DNA from: Septoria linicola
Taxonomy: Eukaryota; Ascomycota; Dothideomycetes; Mycosphaerellales; Mycosphaerellaceae
Assembly: GCA_024114885.1 (NCBI GenBank)
Contig: CP099430.1
Coordinates: 434,001 to 498,000 of the forward strand
Direction of reading: 5' to 3'
Length of the DNA stretch: 64,000 bases
A program made the translations under genes and the position numbers. A model generated the notes under the pieces. That model was not told the origin of the DNA, made no database searches, and worked only from the letters and a program-made list of their open reading frames with translations. Positions 27,482 through 38,596 of the stretch are shown piece after piece. The stretch's first letter is position 1, and each line of letters begins with the position of its first letter.

Positions 27482-27506
27482 TAGTTATCGTTTAAAACGA
27501 TAACTA
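27482..27506. repeat. 25-nt perfect palindrome upstream of ORF1, element A copy 2
   Basis: Identical to 5,472-5,496: 12-nt arms TAGTTATCGTTT and complement around one base. It marks the leader/ORF1 boundary. Confidence 0.8.
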
Positions 27507-28219
27507 AAAAACAAGGGTCTAAAATTTTCTTAGCTGTCTAAAGATAAACGTTAAACTTTTTATTATAATACTAGGGCTGTATTAATTATACCTAATAAGC
27601 GAGGCATGTCGTGTCGTATAGTTCGACCGTTTATAGCTAGGCGCGTCTATCTCGCTTATTCGGGTAATTCGCTAAGTAACTATAGTAGTATAACATTATA
27701 TTAGCCTATACTATATACTAGGTCCGAGGCCTTAGACGTAATTAGTGTCCTTAGCTAAACGATTAGCGTCTAACGCCGTACTAGGGCTTATTCTAAGCGA
27801 TCTATATACTAGAGGATACGAGATTGCCTAGATAGGTCTAGCCTATCCTATAGCCTCTACGCTATCCGAACGAGAGCGTTTTCACGCTAAACTAGGGTCT
27901 AATCGAAGACTATTATAGGTATAGAGACCCTAAGTAAATCTCCGATATAGTAAGTCGCCTTACTATCTATACGACAATTACCGAATAGATCCGTACTAAG
28001 AGGTACTAGAGGTTTATAACTTTTCTAGGTTAGAGCGATATCTATATTCTAGAGGCTTCTATATTATTATAGCCCTTTGAGTCGCCTCTTACGTAGGCTT
28101 CTTTTAGGCCTCTTATTAATGTTTATAGTGCGTTAGTTCTCGCTTTAAGGCTACTATCTGCCCTCTACGCTACTAGTCCTAGTATAAGAGAGAAGAGATA
28201 GCCCTACCTTCGGCTCTAT
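27507..28219 (-). other. Leader (5' untranslated region) of element A copy 2
   Basis: About 0.7 kb between the 5' LTR and the first palindrome, conserved in copies 1 and 4. No convincing frame. The minus strand just inside the LTR reads ATAGAGCCGAAGG, which does not begin with the usual TGG of a tRNA primer-binding site. The priming mechanism is therefore unclear. Confidence 0.6.
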
Positions 28220-28498
28220 TAATAGATAATAACTACTTTAATACTAACCCTCTAGGTAGGTATAAGAGCGGTCGCTATAGAACAAGACCTATTTAGAGAG
28301 TAATAGTCTTGTAATATATATATTAACTAGTAGTAACGAGCTTAAACTAGTAGTCTTAAGACTAAGAGCCTATACTAGGACCGTAGGACATTAAATTAAT
28401 CAAGTAGAGTAAACATTACTATCTTAGAAACGAGCTACTATCTTGCTTTTATACTAAAACTACTAAGTATAGTATGTAGGTAGGCCTTTACCTTACTA
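28220..28498 (-). repeat. 5' LTR of element A copy 2
   Basis: 279 bp, direct repeat of 15,266-15,544. It is followed on the plus strand by the GTAG target duplication at 28,499-28,502. Confidence 0.9.
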
Positions 28499-28502
28499 GT
28501 AG

Positions 28503-30361
28503 ATTCCGAGTTAACTACTTAGATTTAAGTAACTCGATATAGCTCTAGAAGTAAGATAGCGCCTTCTAGATTACGATATTAAAACTACTATTCTACTCTA
28601 TAATACTACTAAACGTCTAGCTAGCGTATAGCTAGCTTTTATTTAAGCTTTAGTAGCGTAGGAATTTAAGCTACTTCTACTTAATAATATTAAACTACTA
28701 GATATTAGGAATAATAGTATTAGTCGTTATTAATATATCTTCCTTATAGTAGTCTTATATTTACTAGGCTATTCTAGATCGCGTTCGTAGCTAGCTAATC
28801 GACTCTAGATCTAAGGTAGAGAAGTAGTAGTAGAATCGAGAAGATAATATAGACTAGAGAAGCGTACGTATAGTAGTTAGCTAATACTAATACTAATACT
28901 AATAATACTTCTACTACTTATACTAAGACGCTCGAGCTCGAGTTATAGTAGGTAAATAATTATAATACGTATTAGGAAGTATTAGTAATAAAGAGAAGAG
29001 CGACGAATATAATACGCTAGTATAGTTAACTAGTATAAGAGTAGCGATTAATCTTTAATTTCTAGTAAAAGAGTCTCTAAGGATATAATAGTTACTTAAA
29101 TAGAATTCGTAGTAGTAGTAGTAGTAGAGGGTCTCTCTATAGCGTATATAAACTTACTCTAGATAGGAGAGTATAGTCCGAGTATATAGAGCGAAAGGAA
29201 ACGTAGTCCTAACTTAGCTTCTTACTTCGTAGTATTACGCCGATTAAGCCTACTAATAGGCTCGACGACGAGGAAAAGCTAAAAGATAAGATCGCTTAGC
29301 TACGGTAGTCTATAGATATAGAGCTAACGAGTAATAACGAGGAGCTCGCTATAGACCTAGCCTTTTTATATAAGGCGTCTTTTTAGTATAACTTAGAAGA
29401 AGGAGTAGTAGTTAGATCGAGAGAATATATAGTACGATATACTTAAGAAAGAGTAAGAGTAGCGATAACGTAACGATAATATTTAGTATATTAGGCTCGA
29501 GTAAATAATAGGACTAAGAGATAAAGAGTTAGTATAGCTATAGTAGAAGATCGAGTATCTACGCTATATAGTTAGAGAGAGTAATACTTCGTATAAATAT
29601 AAGTTAAAAGCAAATTTCGCTAATAAGACTAAAATATATAAATATATCTAATATCTCGAGCGAGCTCTAAAGTCTAGCTAGTAGAGATACTATAATATAG
29701 GTTATATAGATAGTATTAATAATTAAGACGATAAATAGAAGATAGATAAGTATAATCGTAAGTATGTTCCTCTATTCCGTATTAGTAAGGCTCGCCTCTT
29801 AGATAACGTAGAGGTCTTAGTTATAGTATCGAAGCTTTATCTCGAATATATAGATAAGGAAGCTAGCGCTTCTTTCTATACTCTATACTAAGGTAACGAC
29901 GATAGAAGGTATATAGTACGCTATACTCTATATTATTATATTTAACGCTAGTTCTTCTACGTGTCTATAGTAGTCCGCGAGGTCCTTAATTAACTATCGC
30001 TATTGTTATTAGTATTCGCGGCTATAAAGTTAGTCTCGTAGCTAAAGACGGAGAGAATACGGTTAGGTATAGCGTCGCCTAATACGAGACTACGGTCTAT
30101 TATCTCGAGGTATTCTATAGTATCTTCGTACTAGGTTCTATCTTCTATAATTATACGTAAAGTATCTAGTAATAATATAGTATAGTATCTTTCTCTAGTC
30201 TTCTAGCCTAGAGAGTAGGCCTATATTATATATATCTAGTAATTCTGCTATAGACGTGTTTAGAAGCTACTAATAGCTAGTAATGCCTCTTAGAATATAC
30301 TATCGAGCGAGTATAAGGTAATTAATCTAGGAGTTCTTATATATTTTAGGCGCTATCGATT
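28503..30361. other. RIP-degraded sequence, continuation of the region left of element A copy 2
   Basis: No domain recognised. A plus-strand frame with few non-RIP stops can be followed through about 28,850-29,450. It includes a (CTAATA)-type run near 28,883-28,915 and six consecutive TAG codons near 29,110-29,130 that probably were a CAG (poly-Gln) tract. It joins the sequence before 15,261 once element A copy 2 is removed. Confidence 0.35.
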
Positions 30362-30649
30362 CCTAGAAGTAGACGTCGGAATAGGTTAGTATAGGTAGGG
30401 TTAGGTCTAAACCTATGTTCTTAGTAATCGATATAGGTTAGGAGGGTAACTCGCTAAAGCTTAATAGGTAGTACTTATAACTAGAAAATATAAGTTAGGG
30501 CGTATACCTACGTAGGTACCTATAGGAGTATAGGTATAGGTATACTAAAATCTACGTATTTTAAGTATCTAAGTACGTGAAAAGGACGATAGGCGCCGAC
30601 TATATATACCGACTATAGGGATAAGAGGAAACGAAGGTTTTATAATATA

Positions 30650-31560
30650 AAAGTAGAAAGTAATCTTATATCGTTCGCTATAGTTATAATATAATTTAAT
30701 ACTACGCTTCTACTACGTAGCTAGGTATCTCGAAGTAGCCTAAACGCTATTCCTTACGCTAAATATAATATATAGTACTATACTACTTTAAATAACTCTT
30801 ATTATCTATAACGCTCTATATACGAAGTATTCTCCGAACGAGCTATATATCCTTCTACTAGATCGTGACTCGCTTTATATAGATAGCGTAGAGGTTAGTA
30901 CCTATACAAGTTAGTATAAGCCGCTAAATAGTAATATAGAAGGATATATACTCTTAAAAACCTTCGTTAAATAGAGCTCTACTACCTCTTATAACGCTTC
31001 TAGTATAGTAGCCTAAAAGCGTAGATCCTACTTAAAGCTATAGGCGACCTCTCTTACTAGTCGCTAGAAGGGAAGCTTGCTAATAAGTAGATCCCTAGTC
31101 CTCTAAAATATACGAATCTCCTATAGGGCTAAAACTATAGTAGATTAGCGTACCGACTACGTTTGCCGACTACGTTTTAACTTACTACCTAGCTTATAGC
31201 GATAAGGCTTCCTTACTCTCCTTACTACTAGAGCCTTCTTAGAAAGCCTACTAGCTCGCGCCGCGTTCTAAGTATTCGACTATACTTTTAGGATACAGGA
31301 TTTCTTCTTTATAGTAAGTTTTAGACCGGCTCTTCTCTTCTTCTTCGTTACTGTCTTACGAGGCGCTTTTTGCGTAATAGGCCGCTTTCTACTAAGGCCC
31401 TTCCTACTAGTAGTAGGCCTCTTTAGAGTAGAAGGCTTATTATTCTTCTCTTTAGGCACGTCTTTATTATCCTCCTCTTTAGGCGTGTATTTATTATTGT
31501 CTTTATTATTACTGTCTTATATATCGATAAGAATTAGATTATTAGCCTATCCTTAAGGCT
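30650..31560 (-). pseudogene. hAT-C copy 1: minus-strand ORF relic with a basic, repeat-bearing part
   Basis: The minus strand from about 31,560 reads an Asn/Lys/Asp-rich repeat (units like NKDVPKE), then a strongly basic stretch (LSRKRPITQKAPRKT, then TKKKRR) that could act as a nuclear localisation or DNA-binding tail. Further left, about 30,980-30,650, an additional minus-strand frame with RIP-type stops is seen, rich in Tyr, Leu and Arg. I do not recognise a family. Its orientation is opposite to the transposase. It is retained in copy 2 (about 53,230-54,130), so it belongs to the element. Confidence 0.45.
31448..31500 (-). repeat. Short tandem repeat within the hAT-C minus-strand ORF
   Basis: Two in-frame units built on CTCTTTAGGCGCGTCTTTAT with small variations. 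The corresponding stretch of copy 2 (about 54,020-54,105) has three units, so the repeat number has changed between copies. Confidence 0.7.
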
Positions 31561-31919
31561 AGTCGCTAGCTCCCTCTATTTGAATTTACGCTAATAGAGT
31601 AGGAGAACGCGATACTTAAATAGTAAGGGCGCGTTGTTTAGGCGTAAGTATAGCGGCGTCTTATACGAGACGATTAAAGAAGGCGTAGTTAACTAGAAGT
31701 ACTATATCGCGCGAGAACGCGAAAGAATATTAATAATATTATATTTATTTAGAGTTATAGTCGTAAGGTCGAAATTATAAGGTTTTAATATAGGGCTGGA
31801 ATTTAGAGTCTAAAGCCTAAGGCACTAACGACCTCTCTATTCCCTAGAGGAACTCGCTATATATCTACTAAGATAATAGGTTAGAAATATAGTCGGTATC
31901 TATAGTCGGCGGACTTACG

Positions 31920-32500
31920 CTTCTACTAAACTATACTACCGTCCTAGCTAGTAAACCTTATACGAATACGATAGTATAGCTATAGATCCTTAGCCTATAG
32001 TATAACCCGCTTTATATAGATAGCTAGGAGATTAGATATCTTAAATTTAGTAGTAAGGAACGCTTTAGCTACCTCTTAGAGGCATTCTAAGGCCGCTAAT
32101 TAATAGCGTAGCCTACTACTAAAAGTAAGAACGATCTCGTAGACAAGCTACTAGAATAGGAGGCGTTAGATATATAGTTCTATTATACTCTATAATTTCT
32201 TAATCTAACGAAGCGTAATAGTGCCTAACTTAAGGATACGACGTTTCTACCTACTATTACGAGGTATACGCTTCTAACGAGTATTCGTTTTTACTATAAT
32301 AACCTTCTTCCGAGGCTTAATAGGCTTCTAAGTAGTGCTCTCTAGAATAGCTACTTTTAGTAGACTATACGATCGTAAACGCTAAGGAGGACTTGAAGGG
32401 ATCGATACTTGATTATCGCTCCTATACGGAGCGTCGTAATCGAAGAACGGTATAAGAAATAAAGGAAAGGGTAGAGATAGGAGGAAGGAGAAAGAAGAAG
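31920..32500 (+). pseudogene. hAT-C copy 1: plus-strand ORF relic, unknown function
   Basis: A plus-strand frame runs through about 32,030-32,500 with stops only at likely former Gln, Trp or Arg codons. Readable pieces include KSKNDLVDKLLE, ALDI-FYYTL-FLNLTKRNSA and YNNLLPRLNRLLSSAL. The last part is rich in Arg, Glu and Lys. It sits upstream of the transposase on the same strand, separated from it by an AT-rich block. It could be an independent second protein of the element. No family recognised. Confidence 0.45.
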
Positions 32501-32689
32501 TAGGTAGTTAGAAAGATACTAAAACTTACTAAGACGCTATAAGCTATAGAACCTCGGGTCTAAAGAGATACTAAGAAACTTACTAGATCCTACGTCTATA
32601 CCTAAATAGGAAGGTACTATATAAGGAAAACTACTACCGACTACGATTACTAACTATAAATCTTATCTTAATTAATTCTAGAAGCGTAG

Positions 32690-33480
32690 AACTAGAGGAT
32701 AGTTATAGTCGATATTAGTTTACTAGATCTATATAATTAGATATTAGTATAGAATAATTAAAAAATAAGCTATTAGTTCTAAGTTGTACTAAACTAAGGC
32801 CTATTCTATTAATAATAAATTATCTATAATACTATAGAAGAGAATATTTTTACTATATATACTAGATATATAAAATATATAAATATAAAGTAGTAATACT
32901 CTCTCTCTTTTCTAATACTAATTAAAAAGGCTAGTTCTAAAAGATTAGTAGAATCTTCTAAATCTAAAGAAAAACTTTCTCTATAATAGACTTAATAGTA
33001 GTATCTCGTTATTAGGCCTTAAAATATCTTAAAACTAAATATTTATTCTATTAATATATACTATAGGATTCTTAGGATTTATACTATTTTAGTAATCTAT
33101 TAAGCCTATTAACTTATTAAGTAGCTTAAAGAGTTTTAAACCTAGTCTATAGATCGATAGGATAGTTCTTAATATAATAGCTAAAATTATAATATCTCTA
33201 GCTAATATATAAGGTTATATATAGTAGAAAAGGTAAGTATAAACAAGTAAGTACTTCTTAAGAAGTTAAGATATTCTTTCTAGAATAAAAGCTAGGTCTC
33301 TATAATCTACTATTAGTCTTATATAATTAGCCTATATCTCTCTTTTTAAAGTAATCTTTCTTCTATCTAGTAGATATACTATAGAGACCTAGGATAGGCG
33401 GACTTAGTAGATATATTAGCCTATACTATAATATAATCTAATAGTAAAGTACCGACTATATATACCGATAACTAATATTA
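32690..33480. other. AT-rich, CpG-poor block inside hAT-C copy 1
   Basis: Unlike the rest of the element, this stretch has hardly any CpG, as well as no CpA/TpG. It is almost identical to 55,300-56,080 in copy 2, with only a few substitutions. No coding frame is evident. It reads like sequence that was already AT-degraded before the two copies diverged. Confidence 0.5.
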
Positions 33481-33829
33481 TCTAAAAAGCTATATTAAAG
33501 TATCTAGGAGCGGACCTACCTTGACGTCACTCTCGCTTAGTTAGCCCTTAGACTCTAGATTTCCCTACTTCCTATAAATTCTAAACCTCGCTTTCTAACT
33601 ACCTATACTTATAACTAAATTCGTCGCATATTACTATCGCTTGTCTAACCTACCTAATTCTACTACTATTTAGTAGGTGACCGTTATAGCTATCGAACGC
33701 GACACTTTTAATACTAATTGTCCTAGAAATAGTATATTAGAAGCGTAAGGTAGAGTATCTTCCTAAACTCGAGGCGAAATACGTAAGACTTACTACGACA
33801 AGAAAGGATATTAAAGACTACTCGATTAA

Positions 33830-36800
33830 TCTAAACATACTACGCGACCGCGTACGTACTCAAGCTATAGACGAAGATAGGGCTAAAGTAGACTAAAAAC
33901 GTAAAGTAAAGAATTAAGCTTTTAGTCGTTTTAAGGTAAAGTAAATAGCTATACTACTAGAGTAGGACAGCCTCGATAAGGACGCGTAGAAGACGTATAT
34001 TAATTAATAGAAACTAGTCTATAAGGCAAGCTTTACTAAACAACGGTAAGTCTCTATTATATTATTATATATATAGTCGGTAAACGTAGTCGGCGTATAT
34101 AGTCGGCGCTAATATTATATAGAGAGAGGAAGGCTCTTAAGAAGGTAGAGGAAAAGAAATCTCCTAAAGACCTCGCTTAGGAAGATAAAGAAGATTAGTA
34201 TATCGAGCTCTACCTTCTATATAGAGAGATTAAGAGAAAAGAGAGTATATTAGAAGAATTCGAAAAGGAAGATAGTAGTATATAGGTTTAGGTACTATTA
34301 GATCTTTCTAAGTTAAAGAGAAACTCTATAAACGTTATTATCGATAACCTACTAAGCTTGTCTTAAGAGAAGGACATTTAGGCTAAGTACGCTATTAAGC
34401 TATCTACTAGTACGCTAGGCTCTACTAACTATAGTAGAGCGACTTATTAATACTAGTACAAGGCAATCGGCGAGTTCTAGTCTAAGATTAAAGCGCTAGA
34501 TAAACTTATAGCTATATAAGTATATAGCGATAGCGTAAGTCTTCCTATCTATTAGAAACTCCTATCTACTAATATAATATAGAGCTCCCTTTTTACGATA
34601 CCGCGGCTTCGAGGTCTAGCTATCTTACTTCAGACATTAGTACTAGAAGCCTAAGTTAAGGTATATCTACTAGCTATCTTAAGCGCCGACTATATTTGCT
34701 AACTATATACTAATTAACTATAGTCGTATATTACTAATAGCGTTTTGCCTATACTTCACGATATCTTTTAGATAGAATACCGAGCTATACTATACAATGT
34801 TCTTAGCTAGAAGCCCTCCTTCGTTAATTACTTCTTAATCCTTATCGAGTATCTTAGATAGCTAATTCCTACTAACTACGATTAGAATACCTACGGATTC
34901 TCTATACCTACTATGTCTATATAGTAGAGACAAAACGCGAAGCTTACCTATAGTATATTTAATAAATAATATATACTTGATAAGAAAGAGACTTTGCTCG
35001 AAGCTATAGTCGAGAGTCTAGTTCAAGCTAGATTTAAGAGCGAGTAGGCTAGTATTAGCTTTTCGTCTATTATTATAGATCTAATAGATCCTAGCGTACT
35101 TAATCTAGAGATTAGTACCGAGTTCTTAACTAGTCTATCGTTAGCGGACAAGGGGCTTCACCGCGTCTAATTAGTATAATTTAGGCTTCTCTATAGGTAA
35201 GAACTACTATAGACGTCGTACTAGGGTAAAGTTATAGCGTGTTTTATAGATAGTCTAGGGCTCTCCTCTTTCTTACTTTTGTAATTCAGTCTACTTTTAT
35301 CTTCTTTAACTCTTCTAGTTTCAATACTACTACCTATAAACACGCTACCTTTATAGCGAAATCTATCGCTAGCTACTAGAGGACTTAGGTCTAGTACTCG
35401 ACTAAGATAACGATATTAAGACAGCGTTTTTAGAGACTCTTTATAATTCGAATCTAGTCCGATAGTACCCTCTACGCTACGACATATAGTATTAGAGTAG
35501 AGCTCTAGTAGACTACCTACTACCTCTAAAATTCTAATTAATATACCTATATCTTCTCTAGACTAGACTTAAGTAAATAGGGTATATCTATAGTAGAAAG
35601 AGTATAAAACGGACTTTAGAGACTAGTATATACGACGATAGTAGGAGGTATAAGGTCGCTATAAGTATAAGTTTAGGATATAAAAGACTATACCTATTAA
35701 ATAGGAGAGTACCCATTCCTTCTAGGTCTAGAAGTTTTTCGACTAGAGGATTAATATCGAGGATACCTTACTAAAAGTAGTCTACCGAGGTTACGAGACC
35801 TCTTTAGCCTATCCGGGCCTCCGTATTAGTATAAGTAGTCTTAGTTCTTACCTTCGAACTAAGGAGTATATATAGGTATTTAAGAGAAAGGAGATACTAC
35901 TAGAGTATATCTAGTAGTATAAAGACTATTATATAAGTTCCTACCGACTACGTTTGCCGACTACGTTATCAAGCTTATATAGTTAGGCTCGAAATCGTAA
36001 AGATTACCTTAGTAACCTAGACCTAAGTATTAATAACTTCTCTATAGTATCTACGTAAATAATCGTAGTATATAGCCTACTACTTAATTTCTTCGAGAAT
36101 CCTATAGTCTACTATATATATATATACCTTAACCCTAGTCTCGAAATACCTTTCCGCTCTAGTAAGACGATTAAGGCTCTTCTTCGAGAGGTCTAAGAGA
36201 GGTCCGAGGAAGATCTAAAGGCTATACTAGCTAGAACCTCTAAGGTTACTATCGTAGTCGATAGCTAGTAGTCTAGTAGTATAAAAGCTTTATTCCTTAC
36301 TATCTATACCTACTAGATCGACGCTAAATAGATATAGTACAAGGTAATATTAGACTTTCTCTACGTTACTAGTAGATATACTAGAGAGCGACTTTCGAAA
36401 TTACTCTTTAATATATTATAAAGGTTTAGCCTCGGAGACCGACTAATCGCTCTTATATACGATAACGCTAGAAACAATAGTATACTCTATAGGTCTATAT
36501 ACGTCTTACTAGTATCTATTCGATTAGTACTAACGTAAGCTAGTATTAAGGCTATCGGCCTTTACTTAATAGAGTATAGCGTGAAAATCGTAAAGCCTTC
36601 TATTTCGATCGAAGAGCTCGTAGAGCCGGTAGTACTAGATATTTAACTAGATAAGGTAAATCTCTTCCTTAATATTAAGGCTATTAAGCCTACTACGCTA
36701 GCTACGATTCTAGAACGGTTTCTATATTTTACTTACGTAATATAGCTTACTATAAAGGCCTTTTTTATATAATTATAAATAATACTAATTAACGATCTAT

Positions 36801-38200
36801 AAGAGTTTTAGGACGATAAGAAAGATTAACGAGCTCTAGAAAGGTTTTAAAAGACTAATATAGTAGCTTCTCTTAAAGGACTACCTAAACTTTTATTTAA
36901 GGTATATCGTAGTTATAGTCGACGATCGTAGTCGGTAAGTATAGTCGGCGCTTATTAATCGTCCTAGGTCTATAGGTTTATAGTATAGGTAAACTCTAGT
37001 TCTTAGCGTTTCGAGAGCTTTATAGATCTCTAAAAGGAGCGTCTAAAGAATCTATATCCCTATCTGAAGGCTTACGTACGCTAGTAAAAGTATCTTATAA
37101 CGAGACTACTACGAGTAATATAAGACGTAAGGACCCGTTAGAGCTCGACTACGATAATACTATCTCGCTTTAGTCGACTACGCGACTTTATTAATAAATT
37201 TATTAAGCGTTAGTCGCTACCGATACTTATACTATCTAATACTAACTAGTAACGGTTAGAATACCTTACGTCTCTAACTATACCCTTCGCTTAGGCTACT
37301 ACCTACGTCGGTACGATAAAGAGCCCTAGCCTCTATCTAGTCCTTAGCTACTATAACTCTCTTTTCGATATTCTAGATAAAGTAGACAAGAAACTCAAGT
37401 ATAAGAAAGAGGCTTAGAAGGTCTTACTCTATAAGGTACTAGACGAAGCGTATACTAAGCTCTTTTAATATTACTAACGGACCTAGTAACGGTTTAGAGA
37501 CTATTACGGTATAGTAGTACTACTATACTCTACGATTAAGAGTATATTCTAGAAGCAAGGCGCTTTCGATAACGATAGTTTAGAAGATCTCTACTAGAGC
37601 AAATTACGTATAGAGTAGTTAAAGTATTATAAAGCTTTATCTAGTACTATATAAGCTTCGAAATAGTAGCCTCAAGGTATATAAAGCTTCTTAACCTTCT
37701 TCGCTATAGGGATCGATAGCGACGATAATAAAGCTTAACTAGTACTAGACGTAGCCTCTTTAGTCGAGCCTAATAACGAACTAGAGCGCTATCGGAAAGT
37801 AGACTTCTTATATATAGAAGGAATAGATCCTATAAATATATAGCTAGCTCTTACTAATATATTCTCTACTATATCGAAAATAGCCTAGGATATTCTATAT
37901 ATTCTAGTAGTAGGCACTAGATACGAACGAGATTTTAGTATTATACGTTATTAGAACTACTATAATCGGACATATAATCTAGATACCTTTACGTGTATTA
38001 TACTATTACGATATCGATATCGCGATTATAAGTATAATATAAGAGTAGTACTTACTATAGAAGTATCTACTCTTTATCCTAATTTAGAACTTACTCGTAA
38101 TTAGATAGAGGTAGTCGAGGAGTAGAACAAGGAGGTTGAAAACGAAATTAAGGCTCTTTTAAAGTTTAATAGTATTAGCGATAATAAAGAGGTTACAAAG
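33830..38200 (+). pseudogene. hAT-C copy 1 transposase relic
   Basis: An N-terminal coding block (about 33,830-34,045: NILRDRVRTQAIDEDRAKVD) ends at a GTAAGT donor at 34,046. A probable 77-bp intron runs to the AG at 34,121-34,122. A Lys/Glu-rich segment follows. The RNase H-like core lies at about 36,240-36,500, with VVDS-x2-SSSIKAFLTIYTY, RYTRERLSKLLFNIL and the signature DNARNNSILY. The C-terminal hAT dimerisation domain lies at about 37,850-38,030, with DILYILVVGTRYERDFSIIRY-like sequence, close to the family pattern DIL-IP-SG-G-ER-FS. These blocks identify a hAT transposase, which cuts and joins DNA at the element ends. Many TAG/TAA stops at Gln/Trp positions inactivate it. Confidence 0.85.
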
Positions 38201-38596
38201 GTAGATAAATCATAGCGTCAAAGTACGCGAAAGCGTAATACGCTCTATAGAGAAGCTTTAAGAGCTAGAACGTAGCTACCGACTACGTCTACTAACTATA
38301 TATATTATAAACTCAAGTCGACGTCAGATTAGCCTATCCGTTCCGCTTATTACTATTATCCCTCTCTCTGTCTTTACTACTCTATTATATACTTCCTTTT
38401 ATAGTCGATACTAACTAGAATAATTCTTCTTCGTAGTTATACTTAAAACCTATATTATACTTATTTTTTGTTTACCTAACCTATCTAAGTATAGAGTAGG
38501 TATTTGTACTATACCTATTACTATCTTCTATAGGTAGGCTAAGACCTAGCCTAACCTATATACTAACCCGTTTCGGCCTACCTATTCCGACGTCTA

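Larger units (their letters stand above)
15266..28498 (-). mobile_element. Element A copy 2: complete 13.2-kb Gypsy-type LTR retrotransposon with a third ORF
   Basis: Two 279-bp LTRs in the same orientation (15,266-15,544 and 28,220-28,498) bound the element. The flanks are GTAG at 15,262-15,265 and GTAG at 28,499-28,502, a 4-bp target duplication. A purine tract adjoins the left LTR on the minus strand, which makes that LTR the 3' one. Minus-strand order: 5' LTR, leader, ORF1, pol (RT, RNase H, integrase), ORF3, purine tract, 3' LTR, with a 25-nt palindrome at each ORF boundary. I count about 16 differences between the two LTRs, all transitions, as expected from RIP. Plain Gypsy elements are usually 5-8 kb; the extra length is mainly the 3.5-kb ORF3 and the large ORF1. 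All frames are broken. Confidence 0.92.
30594..38302. repeat. Ten dispersed copies of a paired CCGACTA motif inside hAT-C copy 1
   Basis: Two or three CCGACTAY words about 13-16 bases apart occur near 30,594, 31,152, 32,636, 33,451, 34,683, 35,943 and 38,278 (plus orientation), and near 31,889, 34,073 and 36,914 (reverse orientation, TAGTCGG). One clear copy is CCGACTACGTTTGCCGACTA at 31,153. They lie between coding blocks or inside probable introns, for example 34,046-34,122. Copy 2 keeps them at matching places, some decayed to CTAACTA. Confidence 0.75.
30370..38596 (+). mobile_element. hAT-C copy 1: 8.2-kb hAT-superfamily DNA transposon
   Basis: The ends are perfect 17-bp inverted repeats, TAGACGTCGGAATAGGT and its complement. 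Further subterminal similarity (GGTTAGTATA) follows after a short insertion in the right end. The flanks are CCTAGAAG (30,362-30,369) and CCTAGGAG (38,597-38,604), an 8-bp target duplication with one transition. Eight-base duplications and the coding content identify the hAT superfamily. A second copy lies at 52,946-61,190. The element holds a minus-strand ORF relic, a plus-strand ORF relic, an AT-rich block and the transposase relic. It is larger than most hAT elements (commonly 2.5-5 kb). RIP has destroyed all frames. Confidence 0.93.

Noticed and set aside
29105..29132. TAG triplet run as a microsatellite of interest
   Set aside because: It is most simply a former CAG (poly-Gln) tract changed by RIP. 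Short and not unusual.
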